A DNA stretch of 48,533 nucleotides from Salinarimonas ramus (lineage in GTDB: Bacteria; Pseudomonadota; Alphaproteobacteria; Rhizobiales; Beijerinckiaceae): NCBI RefSeq assembly GCF_014645695.1, contig NZ_BMMF01000019.1:1-48533 (forward strand), in the 5' to 3' direction. A model generated the notes under the pieces. That model saw only the letters and a list, made by a program, of their open reading frames with translations, searched no databases and was not told where the DNA came from. The position numbers and the translations under genes were made by a program. Shown in pieces: positions 27,434 to 35,657 of the stretch (position 1 is the stretch's first letter; every line of letters starts with the position of its first letter).

Positions 27434-28459
27434 TCAGCGGATCGGGTGGCCGTACTGGAGGCCGCCGTCGGTGTAGAGCGCGTTCAGGCCGCGGCTGAGG
27501 CCAACAGGCGAGCCCTCGCCGATGTTGCGGTCGAACACCTCGCCGTAATTGCCGACCATGCTGATGATGTTGAAGGCCCAGTCGTTGCCGAGGCCCAGCA
27601 TCTCACCGAAATTGCCTTCGGTGCCGAGGATGCGGCGGATGCCCGGCGCCTCGGAGGTGTCGCGCAGCTCGGCCGCGTTCTCCGAGGTGATGCCGTACTC
27701 CTCGGCCTCGAGCATGGCGTAGTGCACCCAGCGGATGATGTCAGCCCACTGGTTGTCGCCGTGACGGACGACCGGGCCGAGCGGCTCCTTCGAGATGATC
27801 TCGGGGAGGATGATGTGATCGCTCGGCGTGGGCGCGCGCAGGCGCTCGGAGGCGAGGCCGGAGGCGTCCGTCGTGAAGGCGTCGCAGCGCCCGCTCAGGT
27901 AGGCCTCGACCGCCTCGACCGACTGGGCGAACGTGACGGGCTCGTAGTCCATGTTGTTGCGGCGGAAGTAGTCCGCGAGGTTCAGCTCCGTCGTCGTGCC
28001 CTGCTGCACGCAGACCGACGCGCCGTCGAGCTCGAGAGCCGAGGTGACGCCGAGCTCCGTCGACACCAGGAAGCCCTGGCCGTCGTAGTAGTTGATGCCG
28101 GGGAAGTCGAGGCCCAGCGACGTGTCGCGGGTGATCGTCGAGGTCGAGTTGCGGAAGAGGACGTCGATCTCGCCGGCCTGGAGCGCGGTGAAGCGGTCCT
28201 TCGCGGAGAGCGGGATGAAGGAGACGGCGTTCGGGTCGCCGAAGATCGCCGCGGCGGTGGCGCGGCAATAATCGACGTCGAAGCCGGTCCAGTTGCCCTG
28301 CGCGTCCGGCACGCCGAACCCGGCGAGGCCGGGGTTCGAGCCGCAGATCAGCTCGCCGCGCTCGCGTACCTGCTCGAGCGTGGTCTGTGCCGCGGCGACG
28401 CCGGTGAAGGCGACCGTGGCGGCGAAGCCGAAGGCGATGGTGCTAAGCGCTTTTTTCAT
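27434..28459 (-). CDS. aapJ: General L-amino acid ABC transporter, substrate-binding protein AapJ
   Basis: This 341-residue periplasmic protein has a signal peptide (KKALSTIAFGFAATVAFTGVAAA before QTT) and the class-3 solute-binding fold. Landmarks are TLEQVRERGELICGSNPGLAGFG, the DVLFRNSTSTITRDTSLGLDF hinge region that is characteristic of AapJ/BztA, and CDAFTTDASGLASERL. It captures L-amino acids for AapQMP. GGGAGAGCAAGAAGC precedes the ATG at 28459. It is the first gene of the operon and is divergent from metC over 323 bases. This arrangement matches rhizobial genomes. Confidence 0.95.
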   Translation of the reverse strand: MKKALSTIAFGFAATVAFTGVAAAQTTLEQVRERGELICGSNPGLAGFGVPDAQGNWTGFDVDYCRATAAAIFGDPNAVSFIPLSAKDRFTALQAGEIDVLFRNSTSTITRDTSLGLDFPGINYYDGQGFLVSTELGVTSALELDGASVCVQQGTTTELNLADYFRRNNMDYEPVTFAQSVEAVEAYLSGRCDAFTTDASGLASERLRAPTPSDHIILPEIISKEPLGPVVRHGDNQWADIIRWVHYAMLEAEEYGITSENAAELRDTSEAPGIRRILGTEGNFGEMLGLGNDWAFNIISMVGNYGEVFDRNIGEGSPVGLSRGLNALYTDGGLQYGHPIR

Positions 28460-28691
28460 GCTTCTTGCTCTCCCAAGGAAGGTCTCGTACGCCGACCCGT
28501 TCATCAAGTCAGCCCCTTTGATGGCGCGTCCCGACCCGCTACCTCCGCACGTCGGCTCGCGTGGCGACTTTGTGGCGGGACGCGAACCGTGCGTCAATGC
28601 CGATGTCGCCTTCGCGGGAGCCCCGTGCGGTCGCGGGTCGCTTCACGCGTGCATCTCAGGCCACGGTTGGGGCGCGGTCAAGAGGCGATGA

Positions 28692-28722
28692 GCGCTTCCG
28701 AGAAGGTCGGAAGCGCGTTTTT
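28692..28722 (+). terminator. Intrinsic-terminator-like hairpin in the leader of metC
   Basis: GCGCTTCCGA (28692-28701) pairs perfectly with TCGGAAGCGC (28707-28716) around a 5-base loop and is followed by GTTTTT. It works only in the plus direction and stands about 60 bases upstream of metC. It is either an attenuator in the metC leader or the end of a short transcript from the 323-base aapJ-metC gap. The rest of that gap (28460-28691) shows no ORF; TTGACG read on the minus strand near 28595 is a possible aapJ -35 element. Confidence 0.6.
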
Positions 28723-28782
28723 CCACGTCGTGATCGCCCCCGAGGAGCGGTTGCCTGCAAGTTATGCAAGTCGAGGATGCAA

Positions 28783-29964
28783 ATGACGGAAGATGAAGCA
28801 CGCGCCGGCTGGCGCGATCGTACCCGCCTCGTCCATGCGGGACGGGATCCTTCAAGCCAGCACGGGTTCGTGAATACGCCGATCTACCGTGGATCGACTG
28901 TTTTATTCCCCACGATGGACGATCTGCTCAATCGGCGAGCGAAGTATACATACGGCACGCGCGGCACGCCCACGACGGAGGCGCTCGAGACCGCCTGGAC
29001 CGAGCTCTCCGGCGCCGCCGGGACCGTGCTCTCCCCCTCCGGCCTCGGCGCGATCTCCCTCGCGCTGCTGAGCGTGGTCGAGGCGGGCGACCACGTCCTC
29101 GTCACCGACAACGTCTATTGGCCCACCCGCGCCTTCTGCGGCGGAATGCTGGCGAAGCTCGGCGTCGAGACGAGCTATTTCGACCCGATGATCGGCGCGA
29201 GCGTCTCCGAGCTCATTCGCCCGAACACCAAGGTGCTCTTCCTCGAATCGCCGGGCTCCCTCACCTTCGAGGTGCAGGACGTGCCCGCCATGGCGGCGAT
29301 CGCCGAGGAGAAGGGCGCCGTCACCATCATCGACAACACCTGGGCGACGCCGCTCCTCTTTCCGCCGCACGCGCGCGGCGCGGACATCGCCATCGAGGCG
29401 GGCACGAAATACCTCTCGGGCTCCTCCGACCTGCTGATGGGGCTCGTGTCGGCCAATGCCGAGTACTTCCCGCGCCTGCGCGAGACCTACGACCTCTTCT
29501 CCAATTGCCCCGGGCCGGAGGACGTCTTCCTGTGCCTGCGCGGCATGCGCTCGATGAGCCTGCGCCTGCGCGAGGCGGAGAGCCAGGGGCTCGCCATGGC
29601 GCATTGGCTCGCCGCACGCCCGGAGGTACGCCGCGTGCTGCATCCGGCGCTCCCCGAAAACCCCGGCCACGAGATCTGGAAGCGCGACTTCGCCGGCGCC
29701 TCGGGCCTGTTCGGCGTCGAGCTCCAGCCGGTCTCGCGCGAGGCGCTCGCGGCCATGCTCGACGGATTGAGGCTCTTCGGGATGGGCTTCTCGTGGGCGG
29801 GCTTCGAGAGCCTCGTCATCCCCTGCGAGCCCAACAAGCTGCGCACCGCCACGACCTTCGCGCACGAGGGCCCGATCCTGCGCTTCTCCATCGGCCTCGA
29901 GGACGTCGCCGACCTGCAGGAGGACCTCGACGCCGGCTTCGCGCGGCTGCGAGCGGCGGGCTGA
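28783..29964 (+). CDS. metC: Cystathionine beta-lyase
   Basis: This 393-residue enzyme is a PLP-dependent Cys/Met-metabolism enzyme. It converts cystathionine to homocysteine, pyruvate and ammonia on the way to methionine. The cofactor lysine is K209 in EAGTKYLSGSSD. Other family blocks are TYGTRGTPTTEALE, LSPSGLGAISLALL, VTDNVYWPTR and IIDNTWATPLLFPP. The SGSSD(L/V)LMG wording after the lysine is typical of beta-lyases rather than gamma-synthases. GAGGATGCAA favours the ATG at 28783; ATG 28777 would add two residues. It is divergent from aapJ, an organisation shared with rhizobia. A terminator-like hairpin sits in its leader. Confidence 0.94.
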   Translation: MTEDEARAGWRDRTRLVHAGRDPSSQHGFVNTPIYRGSTVLFPTMDDLLNRRAKYTYGTRGTPTTEALETAWTELSGAAGTVLSPSGLGAISLALLSVVEAGDHVLVTDNVYWPTRAFCGGMLAKLGVETSYFDPMIGASVSELIRPNTKVLFLESPGSLTFEVQDVPAMAAIAEEKGAVTIIDNTWATPLLFPPHARGADIAIEAGTKYLSGSSDLLMGLVSANAEYFPRLRETYDLFSNCPGPEDVFLCLRGMRSMSLRLREAESQGLAMAHWLAARPEVRRVLHPALPENPGHEIWKRDFAGASGLFGVELQPVSREALAAMLDGLRLFGMGFSWAGFESLVIPCEPNKLRTATTFAHEGPILRFSIGLEDVADLQEDLDAGFARLRAAG

Positions 29965-29987
29965 GGTGCGTGCGCAGGGCGCCCGGC

Positions 29988-30587
29988 TCACGGGACGAGC
30001 CAGGCGCCCTCCCCCGTCGCGAGGTCGAACCGCGCCCGGCGGTGGCCGGAATGCGCGAGCCAGAGGGTCTCGATCGTGTCGATCTCGACGATGACGGCCG
30101 TGAAGTGCGGGCGGCCGGCCAGGATCTCCGCATCGCTCTGCGGCAACGTGAAGGCGTCGGGTGCGGGAATCACCTCGCCGGGCGAGGGCGTCGTCGCGTA
30201 GCAGGCGCGGCTCGCCATGCGCGAGCCGGTCCAGGCGTCCTCCGCGACGGCATCCGTCGCGTGCACGCGGGCGCGTCCCTCGATCCGCACCTGGAGCTTG
30301 CCGGCCGGATCGTAGGCGTGGAGCGCGACGCGCGGGTCCACCGCGATCTCCGCCACCTTGAAGGCGCGCCGATCGGTGTGGAAGCGCAGGCGCGCGGCCG
30401 AGGGCTCGACGCCGCGCAGCACGACCGTGCGAAGCCGTGGGCGGCCGTCGAGGCCGATCGTCGCGACCGACGGGCAGTGGAAGGGCGAGTGCCTGTCCTT
30501 CACGCCGCGGGCGAGCTGGCGCCAGGCGTGCGCGAGCATCTCGTCGAGGTCGTTCGCGAAAGCCGGGGTTTCGCGCGGGTCGGGCAT
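29988..30587 (-). CDS. Pyridoxamine 5'-phosphate oxidase-family FMN-binding protein
   Basis: This 199-residue protein has the split-barrel fold of the PNPOx-like family, of the Alr4036-type subgroup. The phrases PFHCPSVATIGLDGRPRLRTVVLRGV and LRFHTDRRAFKVAEIAVDPRVALHAYDP form the FMN phosphate-binding region, and a late FTAVIVEIDTIETLWL strand closes the barrel. It lacks the complete C-terminal PNP-binding motif of PdxH, so pyridoxal-phosphate synthesis is not certain. I chose the ATG at 30587, preceded by CGAAAGGCG. It follows the LAB_N gene by 17 bases and is the last gene of the GT39 operon, though a functional link is not obvious. It converges on metC with a 23-base gap. Confidence 0.85.
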   Translation of the reverse strand: MPDPRETPAFANDLDEMLAHAWRQLARGVKDRHSPFHCPSVATIGLDGRPRLRTVVLRGVEPSAARLRFHTDRRAFKVAEIAVDPRVALHAYDPAGKLQVRIEGRARVHATDAVAEDAWTGSRMASRACYATTPSPGEVIPAPDAFTLPQSDAEILAGRPHFTAVIVEIDTIETLWLAHSGHRRARFDLATGEGAWLVP

Positions 30588-30604
30588 CGGGCGCCTTTCG
30601 CCGT

Positions 30605-30940
30605 TCAGGAGGTCAGCGTCTTCGTCTCGCGTTTCGACTTGGCGATGAGCATCAGGTTGCGCAGATAGATGAGCGAGCCCAACGCCTGGCCGACGATGAA
30701 GACCGGATCCTGACGGTATATGGCGTAGCCGAGCAGGATGAAGCCCCCGCCCAGCGAGAAGAACCAGAACGAGATCGGCACGACGCTGCGCCCCGCCCGT
30801 TCGCTGGCGATCCATTGCACGAGGAATCGTGCCGTGAAGAGCAGCTGGCCGAGCAGCCCGATCAGCACGACCACGTCGAAGCTGTCGATGAAGATCGTGT
30901 GCAGGCGCCCGCCGAGATCGTGGATCAGGTTGGCGATCAT
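30605..30940 (-). CDS. LAB_N domain small membrane protein (lipid-A-disaccharide synthase N-terminal-like)
   Basis: This is a 111-residue membrane protein with three or four helices and the LAB_N (PF07578) signature: GLLGQLLFTARFLVQWIASER, then SVVPISFWFFSLGGGFILLGYAIYRQDPVFI and a final GQALGSLIYLRNLML. The name comes from a domain attached to some LpxB proteins, but stand-alone copies usually accompany GT2 glycosyltransferases and ArnT-like enzymes. They may help move or present a lipid-linked sugar. It starts 10 bases after the GT2 stop, so the genes are tightly coupled. It is structurally related to the SemiSWEET/EmrE-size membrane proteins, hence a flippase-like role is a guess. Confidence 0.88.
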   Translation of the reverse strand: MIANLIHDLGGRLHTIFIDSFDVVVLIGLLGQLLFTARFLVQWIASERAGRSVVPISFWFFSLGGGFILLGYAIYRQDPVFIVGQALGSLIYLRNLMLIAKSKRETKTLTS

Positions 30941-30950
30941 CGGGACGACC

Positions 30951-31730
30951 TCATCGAGACGGTTCTTGCGCGAGCGGCGGCCGCGCGGGGACGGGGGACG
31001 CGACGGCGGAGACCTCGCTCGCCCGGGCGATGCGTCGGCGCCGGCGGATCAGCCACCAGACGCCCGCGAGATCGAGAATGCCCACGAACAGGCGATCGAG
31101 CATCCCGTATTTCGAGGTGCCGGCGTTGCGCGGGCGATCCACCACGTCGACGTGGACGACGCCGAAGCCCTCGCGCGCTACGAGCGCCGGCATGAAGCGG
31201 TGGAGCGCGTCGAAATAGGGGAGCATCAGGTAGACGTCGCGGCGCACGACCTTGAGCCCGCAGCCGGTGTCGCGGGTCCCGTCGTTCAGCACGCGCCGCC
31301 GCACGCCGTTGGCGATGCGCGACTGCAGCGCCTTGAATCGGCCCTTGCGGCTCGTGCGCTGCCCGGCCGCGAGGCCGCAGCCGGGTCCGGCCGCCTCCAG
31401 CGCCGCGACGAGCGCGGGGATGAAGGCCGGATCGTTCTGCCCGTCGCCGTCGATGGTCGCGACGAGCGGCGCGCGGGCGGCGCGGGCACCGGAGCGCACG
31501 GCGGCGCTCTGCCCGCAGCTCGCCTCGTGGCGGATCACCCGCAGATGCGGGCGCGTTGCGCGCGCCGCCTCGAGCTCGGCGGGGGTCGCGTCGGTGGAGC
31601 CGTCGTCGACATAGAGGATCTCGATGGCGCCGAGCGTCGCGCAGGCGGCCTCGATCTCCTCGACGAGCGGCAGGATGTTGCCGGCCTCGTTCTTCACGGG
31701 CACGACGATCGAGAGGACGGGCTCGCTCAT
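30951..31730 (-). CDS. Glycosyltransferase family 2 protein (ArnC/dolichol-phosphate mannosyltransferase-like)
   Basis: This 259-residue protein has the GT-A fold of family 2. SIVVPVKNEAGNI opens the nucleotide-binding domain; YVDDGSTDAT and ATIDGDGQNDP provide the catalytic acidic pairs; and DTGCGLKVVRRD and GTSKYGMLDR complete the DPM1/ArnC pattern. It most likely transfers a sugar from a nucleotide donor onto undecaprenyl phosphate. There is only a weak hydrophobic C-terminal helix, and the tail is basic then Pro-rich. The ATG overlaps the stop of the upstream GT39 gene (ATGA at 31727-31730), so the two are translationally coupled. The product would be the lipid-linked donor used by the GT39 enzyme. 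Confidence 0.92.
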   Translation of the reverse strand: MSEPVLSIVVPVKNEAGNILPLVEEIEAACATLGAIEILYVDDGSTDATPAELEAARATRPHLRVIRHEASCGQSAAVRSGARAARAPLVATIDGDGQNDPAFIPALVAALEAAGPGCGLAAGQRTSRKGRFKALQSRIANGVRRRVLNDGTRDTGCGLKVVRRDVYLMLPYFDALHRFMPALVAREGFGVVHVDVVDRPRNAGTSKYGMLDRLFVGILDLAGVWWLIRRRRRIARASEVSAVASPVPARPPLAQEPSR

Positions 31731-33472
31731 CGCGCGGCCTCCCCGGTGTCCGCCGAGCGGACGTAGACGCCGATGCCCAGCGGATCGCCGCCGTTGATGT
31801 TGAAGCCGATGACCCGCTCCGCCTGCACGGCCCCGATACCCGCCTGCGCCAGCGCCTGGCCGAAGCCGACCTCGAAGGCGTCGGTGACGAGCACAGCGCG
31901 GCACGCGCCCTCGGCCAGGAAGGCGGCGGCGTCGGCGGGGGCGTCGAGCATGACGAGATCGGTGCCGGCGAGGAAGACGAGGCTCGGCTCGCGATATCCG
32001 AGCGTGCCCACGCGCGGCGTCTCGCAGGCGAGCGCGCGCTCGACCGCGCTCGCCAGATTCGGCGAGAGCTTCAAGGCCTCGAGGTCGCGCTGCGCGACGC
32101 CGAAGACGGCGATGGAGAGCGCCATGGCGGAGACGATGCCGGCGATGGCGGCGTCCTCGACCCGCGCGGTCGCCCACAGCCGCCAGGAGACGAGCGCGAT
32201 CCCCGCCGCCACCGCGAGCACGGCGATCGCCGCCACGCCGAGCCGGTCGCCCAGAGTGTAGGCGGCGATCGGCAGGCCGATCAGCAGCCCCACGGGCACG
32301 AGGGCGAGGAGGAAGCCGAAGATCCGGAAGCGCCGCCGGAAGGGGCCGACGAAGCCGTGGCCTATCCCCAACGCCGCCGCGATCGCGAGCGCGGGATAGA
32401 GCGGCATCACGTAGTGCGGCAGCTTCGTGGGGACGAGCTCGAGAGCGATCCAGGCCGGCACGACCCAGGCGACGAGGAACGCCGCCTCGCGGACCCGACG
32501 GTTGATCCAGACGAACTCGGCCCCGATCGCGGCCATCAGCGCGCCGGGCCAGAAGGTCGCGAAGAACGCCACGAGATAGAAGCCCGGCGGCGCCCAATGG
32601 TAGGTCTGCGCCGTTCCGACCTTGCCCATCAGGTCCTGCCCCGCGGAGGCCGCGAAGAAGTCCGCGCCCGAGCGCATGGCGATCAGCACGAACCAGGGCG
32701 CTGCGATCGCCAGCGCGAGCGCGATCCCGGACACGGGCCGCAGCGGCACGAGCCAGCGCAGGGAGCGCGCGTGCAGCGAGAGCGCGACGGCCGGAAGGCC
32801 GGCGAAGAGCAGCACGAGCGGTCCCTTGACGAGGACCCCGATCCCGATGCCGAGCCAGAAGGCCAGGAAGACCCGCCTCGGCAGCCGGACAGTCCCCTGC
32901 GCCATCCAGGCGCGGGCGAGCGCGCCCATGGTCGCGACGCTGCAGGCGAGCAGCACCGCGTCCGTCTTGGCGAGGCGCGCCTCGACCATGAGGATCACGC
33001 TCGCGCCGATCAGCGCCGCGGCCAGGAAGGCCTCGCGTCGGCGCGCCAGCGCGAGCGCCGCCCAATAGGCGAGGAGCGTCGCGGCGGTCGCGCCGAGGAA
33101 GGAGGGCACGCGATAGACGGCGATCGTGGTGCGCGCCTCGTCGAGCCCGAGCGCCTGCGCGGTCGCGACGGCGGCGCTCTGCATCCAGTAGATACCCACG
33201 GGCTTCTTGTGACGCGCCTCGTCCTGGAAGCGGATGTCGACGAAATCGCCCGTCTCGATCATCTGCTTCGTCGCCTGCGCATAGCGTGGCTCGTCGCGGT
33301 CCATCGGCTGGAGCGAGACGAGGCCCGGCAGGAAGCAGGCGAGGCACACGAGGACGAGGAGGAAGGCCGCGCGCCCGTGCCCGCCTTCGGCGAAGGCGAG
33401 GATCCGGCTTCCCGCCGAGCCGCGGTCCGGCTTGCGGAAGCTTCCGTCCCGGTGGAGGGAGAGTGTCGTCAT
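31727..33472 (-). CDS. Glycosyltransferase family 39 (ArnT-like, PMT_2)
   Basis: This is a 581-residue integral membrane enzyme with about twelve helices. After the first helix, MDRDEPRYAQATKQM gives the acidic DRDE motif (58-61) in the first periplasmic loop, as in ArnT and PMT. ArnT proteins move a sugar from undecaprenyl phosphate to lipid A at the periplasmic face of the inner membrane. A soluble periplasmic C-terminal domain (about 430-581) follows. With the coupled GT2 and LAB_N genes this is a self-contained lipid-glycosylation module. The sugar and acceptor are not evident; ArnA, ArnB and ArnD are absent, so it is probably not 4-amino-arabinose from this locus alone. Confidence 0.92.
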   Translation of the reverse strand: MTTLSLHRDGSFRKPDRGSAGSRILAFAEGGHGRAAFLLVLVCLACFLPGLVSLQPMDRDEPRYAQATKQMIETGDFVDIRFQDEARHKKPVGIYWMQSAAVATAQALGLDEARTTIAVYRVPSFLGATAATLLAYWAALALARRREAFLAAALIGASVILMVEARLAKTDAVLLACSVATMGALARAWMAQGTVRLPRRVFLAFWLGIGIGVLVKGPLVLLFAGLPAVALSLHARSLRWLVPLRPVSGIALALAIAAPWFVLIAMRSGADFFAASAGQDLMGKVGTAQTYHWAPPGFYLVAFFATFWPGALMAAIGAEFVWINRRVREAAFLVAWVVPAWIALELVPTKLPHYVMPLYPALAIAAALGIGHGFVGPFRRRFRIFGFLLALVPVGLLIGLPIAAYTLGDRLGVAAIAVLAVAAGIALVSWRLWATARVEDAAIAGIVSAMALSIAVFGVAQRDLEALKLSPNLASAVERALACETPRVGTLGYREPSLVFLAGTDLVMLDAPADAAAFLAEGACRAVLVTDAFEVGFGQALAQAGIGAVQAERVIGFNINGGDPLGIGVYVRSADTGEAAR

Positions 33473-33632
33473 CAGGGGCTCCGGCGGCGGGGGTCATCTC
33501 CGCGATCCGGCCCGAAAAGTCAAACGGCGAAGGCGCTCGGCGCGCGCCGCGGTGTCGCGCGGACGCCGGGCGAAATCAAGGCGGGCCGCGCTGCCCGAAG
33601 GTCGCGGGCGGGGCGCGGCTCCGCTCGCGACG

Positions 33633-33661
33633 TTGTATCTCGGGCGCCCATGCGCTATATC
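33633..33661 (+). promoter_or_regulatory. Promoter-like element TTGTAT-17-TATATC
   Basis: TTGTAT at 33633-33638 and TATATC at 33656-33661 with a 17-base spacer match a housekeeping promoter. The predicted start near 33668 is just upstream of a hairpin with a T-run. Confidence 0.4.
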
Positions 33662-33676
33662 GTGAGGGCGGAGTGA

Positions 33677-33707
33677 GAGAGGAGAGTTTCCCCTCCCCTC
33701 TCGTTTT
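33677..33707 (+). terminator. Terminator-like hairpin downstream of the 33.6-kb promoter
   Basis: GAGAGG (33677-33682) pairs with CCTCTC (33697-33702); after one mismatch three more pairs close a short loop, and GTTTT follows. It would end a transcript of only about 40 bases from the element at 33633, or act as an attenuator in the carotenoid oxygenase leader. Confidence 0.45.
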
Positions 33708-34063
33708 GTCATGCTCCCAGCGAGACGCGGAAGGCGAGGGTCCAACTCGTCTTCCGCACGCTGCGGATGGTGACAGACAAGCTCAGCCGCGGCCAAAGCC
33801 ACTTCATCGCTCATCCTCCGATCGATCGGGCAAGGCGTATGCCCTACGGCGCCGGGAGCCCGTCTCCCGGCGCGGGGCGCTGGCCCGCCCTGGCTTTCGC
33901 CCGATCGATGGGTGCGGCGCGTGCGCGCCAACCCGTTCTGCGAGCATACGGGATAGCGGGGTGTGGTCCTGTCGGCAAGCGTCATGACCACATGCGGGCG
34001 AAACGCGCTATACCGGAACCGCTCGTCCCGGCCGCTGTTGGCGGAAGGGTGGCGAGGCCGAGG

Positions 34064-35545
34064 ATGCGAATGGACGCGACACGCCGCCGAACGACCTCCG
34101 ACGACGCGGCTTCCCCTGATGCGGCCCCCTACGAAGCGGGCTTTCGCTCGACGGATCGGGAGGTCGCGCAGATCGAGCTCCCCGTCACCGGCCGCTTGCC
34201 CGATTGGCTCTCGGGCGCGCTCCTGCGCGTCGCGCCCGCTCAGTTCGAGGTCGGCGCGCAATCCTACGCGCATTGGTTCGACGGGCTCGCGCGCCTCCAC
34301 CGATTCGGCGTCGTGGACGGGCGGGTGCGCTATGCGAGCCGCTTCCTGCGCTCCGAGGCGTTCGGCGAGGCGAAGCGGCAGGGCCGCATCGTCCATGCGG
34401 AATTCGCCACCGATCCCTGCCGCAGCCTGTTCGGGCGCGTCCAGGCGATTCTGGAGCCGACGATCACCGACAATGCCGTCGTCAGCGTCAACCGAATCGG
34501 CGGCGACATGGTCGCGCTCACCGAGACGCGCCTGCCGGTGCGCTTCGACCCGCAGACCCTCGAGACGCTCGGCGTTCATGATTGGGGCTCGTCCGTCGAC
34601 GGGTCGGTCTCGACCGCGCATCCCCATCACGACGGCGAGCGCGCCTACACCTACCTGATCTCGTTCGGGCGCCGCTCGGCCTACCATGTCCATGCGGTGG
34701 ACGAAGCCGGCACCGAGCGCGAGATCGCGCGGATTCCCGTCGATCGGCCGTCCTACATGCATTCCTTCGGCATGAGCGCGCGGCGGATCGTGCTCGCCGA
34801 GTTCCCCTTCGTGGTCAATCCGCTGCGGCTCTACCTCTCGAACGAGCCCTTCATCCGCAACTATCGCTGGGACCCGACGCGCGGGACGACGTTCACCGTC
34901 CTCGACAAGGAGACGGGCGCGCTCGTCGGGCGCTGGAGCGCGCCGCCGCTCTTCGCCTTCCACCACGTCAACGCCGTGGAGACCGAGGCCGGGCTCGAGG
35001 TCGACCTCGTCGCCTACGACGACGCCTCCGTCATCGACGACCTCTATCTCGCGCGCCTGCGCGGCTCGACCCCGGTGCGCGCGGTGGGGCGCCTCACCCG
35101 GCTGACACTTCCTCCCGGCGGCGGCCCGGTGGCCATGCGCACGCTCTCGCACACGCCGATCGAGCTGCCGCGCATCGACTATCCGAACCGGCAGGGGCGT
35201 GCCTACCGCTACGTCTGGGGCAACGGGCAGGCCGGCGGCGACTTCCTCGATTCCATCGTGAAGCTCGATCTCGCCGGCGATCCCGCCGCGAACGCGCGCG
35301 TCTGGCGCGAGGACGGCGCCTGGCCGGGCGAGCCGGTCCTCGTGCGCCGGCCGGGAAGCGAGGCGGAGGACGACGGCGTGCTCCTCTCCGTCGTGCTCGA
35401 CGCGCGGGCGGAGCGCTCCTTCCTCCTCGTCCTAGACGCGGCGACGCTGGAGGAGGTGGCCCGGGCCCAGGCGCCGGAGATCGTCACCTTCGGCTTCCAC
35501 GGCAACTTCATCGGCGATCCGGACGCGGGCCCGCTGCACGCGTGA
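34064..35545 (+). CDS. Carotenoid oxygenase family protein (RPE65/CCD type)
   Basis: This is a 493-residue seven-bladed propeller enzyme of the carotenoid cleavage dioxygenase family. The four iron-binding histidines are in place: H186 in STAHPHHD, H233 in SYMHSFG, the HH pair 300-301 in [10 protein letters not shown], and H479 in FGFHGNFIG. Members split carotenoids, apocarotenoids or stilbenoid (lignin-derived) double bonds with O2. No carotenoid synthesis genes or rhodopsin gene are nearby, so the substrate is open. Starts at 34064 and 34070 both have GAGG at good spacing. The gene stands alone between the divergent GT39 operon and alaS, with about 110 bases to alaS. Confidence 0.9.
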   Translation: MRMDATRRRTTSDDAASPDAAPYEAGFRSTDREVAQIELPVTGRLPDWLSGALLRVAPAQFEVGAQSYAHWFDGLARLHRFGVVDGRVRYASRFLRSEAFGEAKRQGRIVHAEFATDPCRSLFGRVQAILEPTITDNAVVSVNRIGGDMVALTETRLPVRFDPQTLETLGVHDWGSSVDGSVSTAHPHHDGERAYTYLISFGRRSAYHVHAVDEAGTEREIARIPVDRPSYMHSFGMSARRIVLAEFPFVVNPLRLYLSNEPFIRNYRWDPTRGTTFTVLDKETGALVGRWSAPPLFAFHHVNAVETEAGLEVDLVAYDDASVIDDLYLARLRGSTPVRAVGRLTRLTLPPGGGPVAMRTLSHTPIELPRIDYPNRQGRAYRYVWGNGQAGGDFLDSIVKLDLAGDPAANARVWREDGAWPGEPVLVRRPGSEAEDDGVLLSVVLDARAERSFLLVLDAATLEEVARAQAPEIVTFGFHGNFIGDPDAGPLHA

Positions 35546-35657
35546 GGACGCGTCGGCGGCGCACGCGCCCTTTCCCTCGACAAGTTCCCTCCCCAACTCT
35601 AAAACCGCGCAACGCTTTCGGCGGCGTCGGTCCGCCATTTCATCGCAGAGTGTCTCC

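Larger units (their letters stand above)
33473..34063. other. 591-base intergenic region upstream of the carotenoid oxygenase gene
   Basis: No convincing protein gene is present. The long open frame that runs in from 33767 to the carotenoid oxygenase has no family-like sequence before 34064. The region holds a promoter-like pair (33633-33661) followed within about 20 bases by a terminator-like hairpin (33677-33707), and divergent promoters for the GT39 operon and the oxygenase must lie here. Confidence 0.6.

Noticed and set aside
28460-28782. SAM or SAH riboswitch upstream of metC
   Set aside because: Only a simple terminator hairpin is visible; I could not find the conserved pseudoknot elements of SAM-II or the SAH aptamer.
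26069-28786. A 905-codon plus-strand ORF across aapQ and aapJ
   Set aside because: It spans two well-defined minus-strand genes and an intergenic hairpin, and its translation is basic and repetitive. Not a gene.
33767-34063. N-terminal extension of the carotenoid oxygenase
   Set aside because: The frame is open, but the translation has no family similarity and good ribosome-binding sites precede 34064 and 34070.
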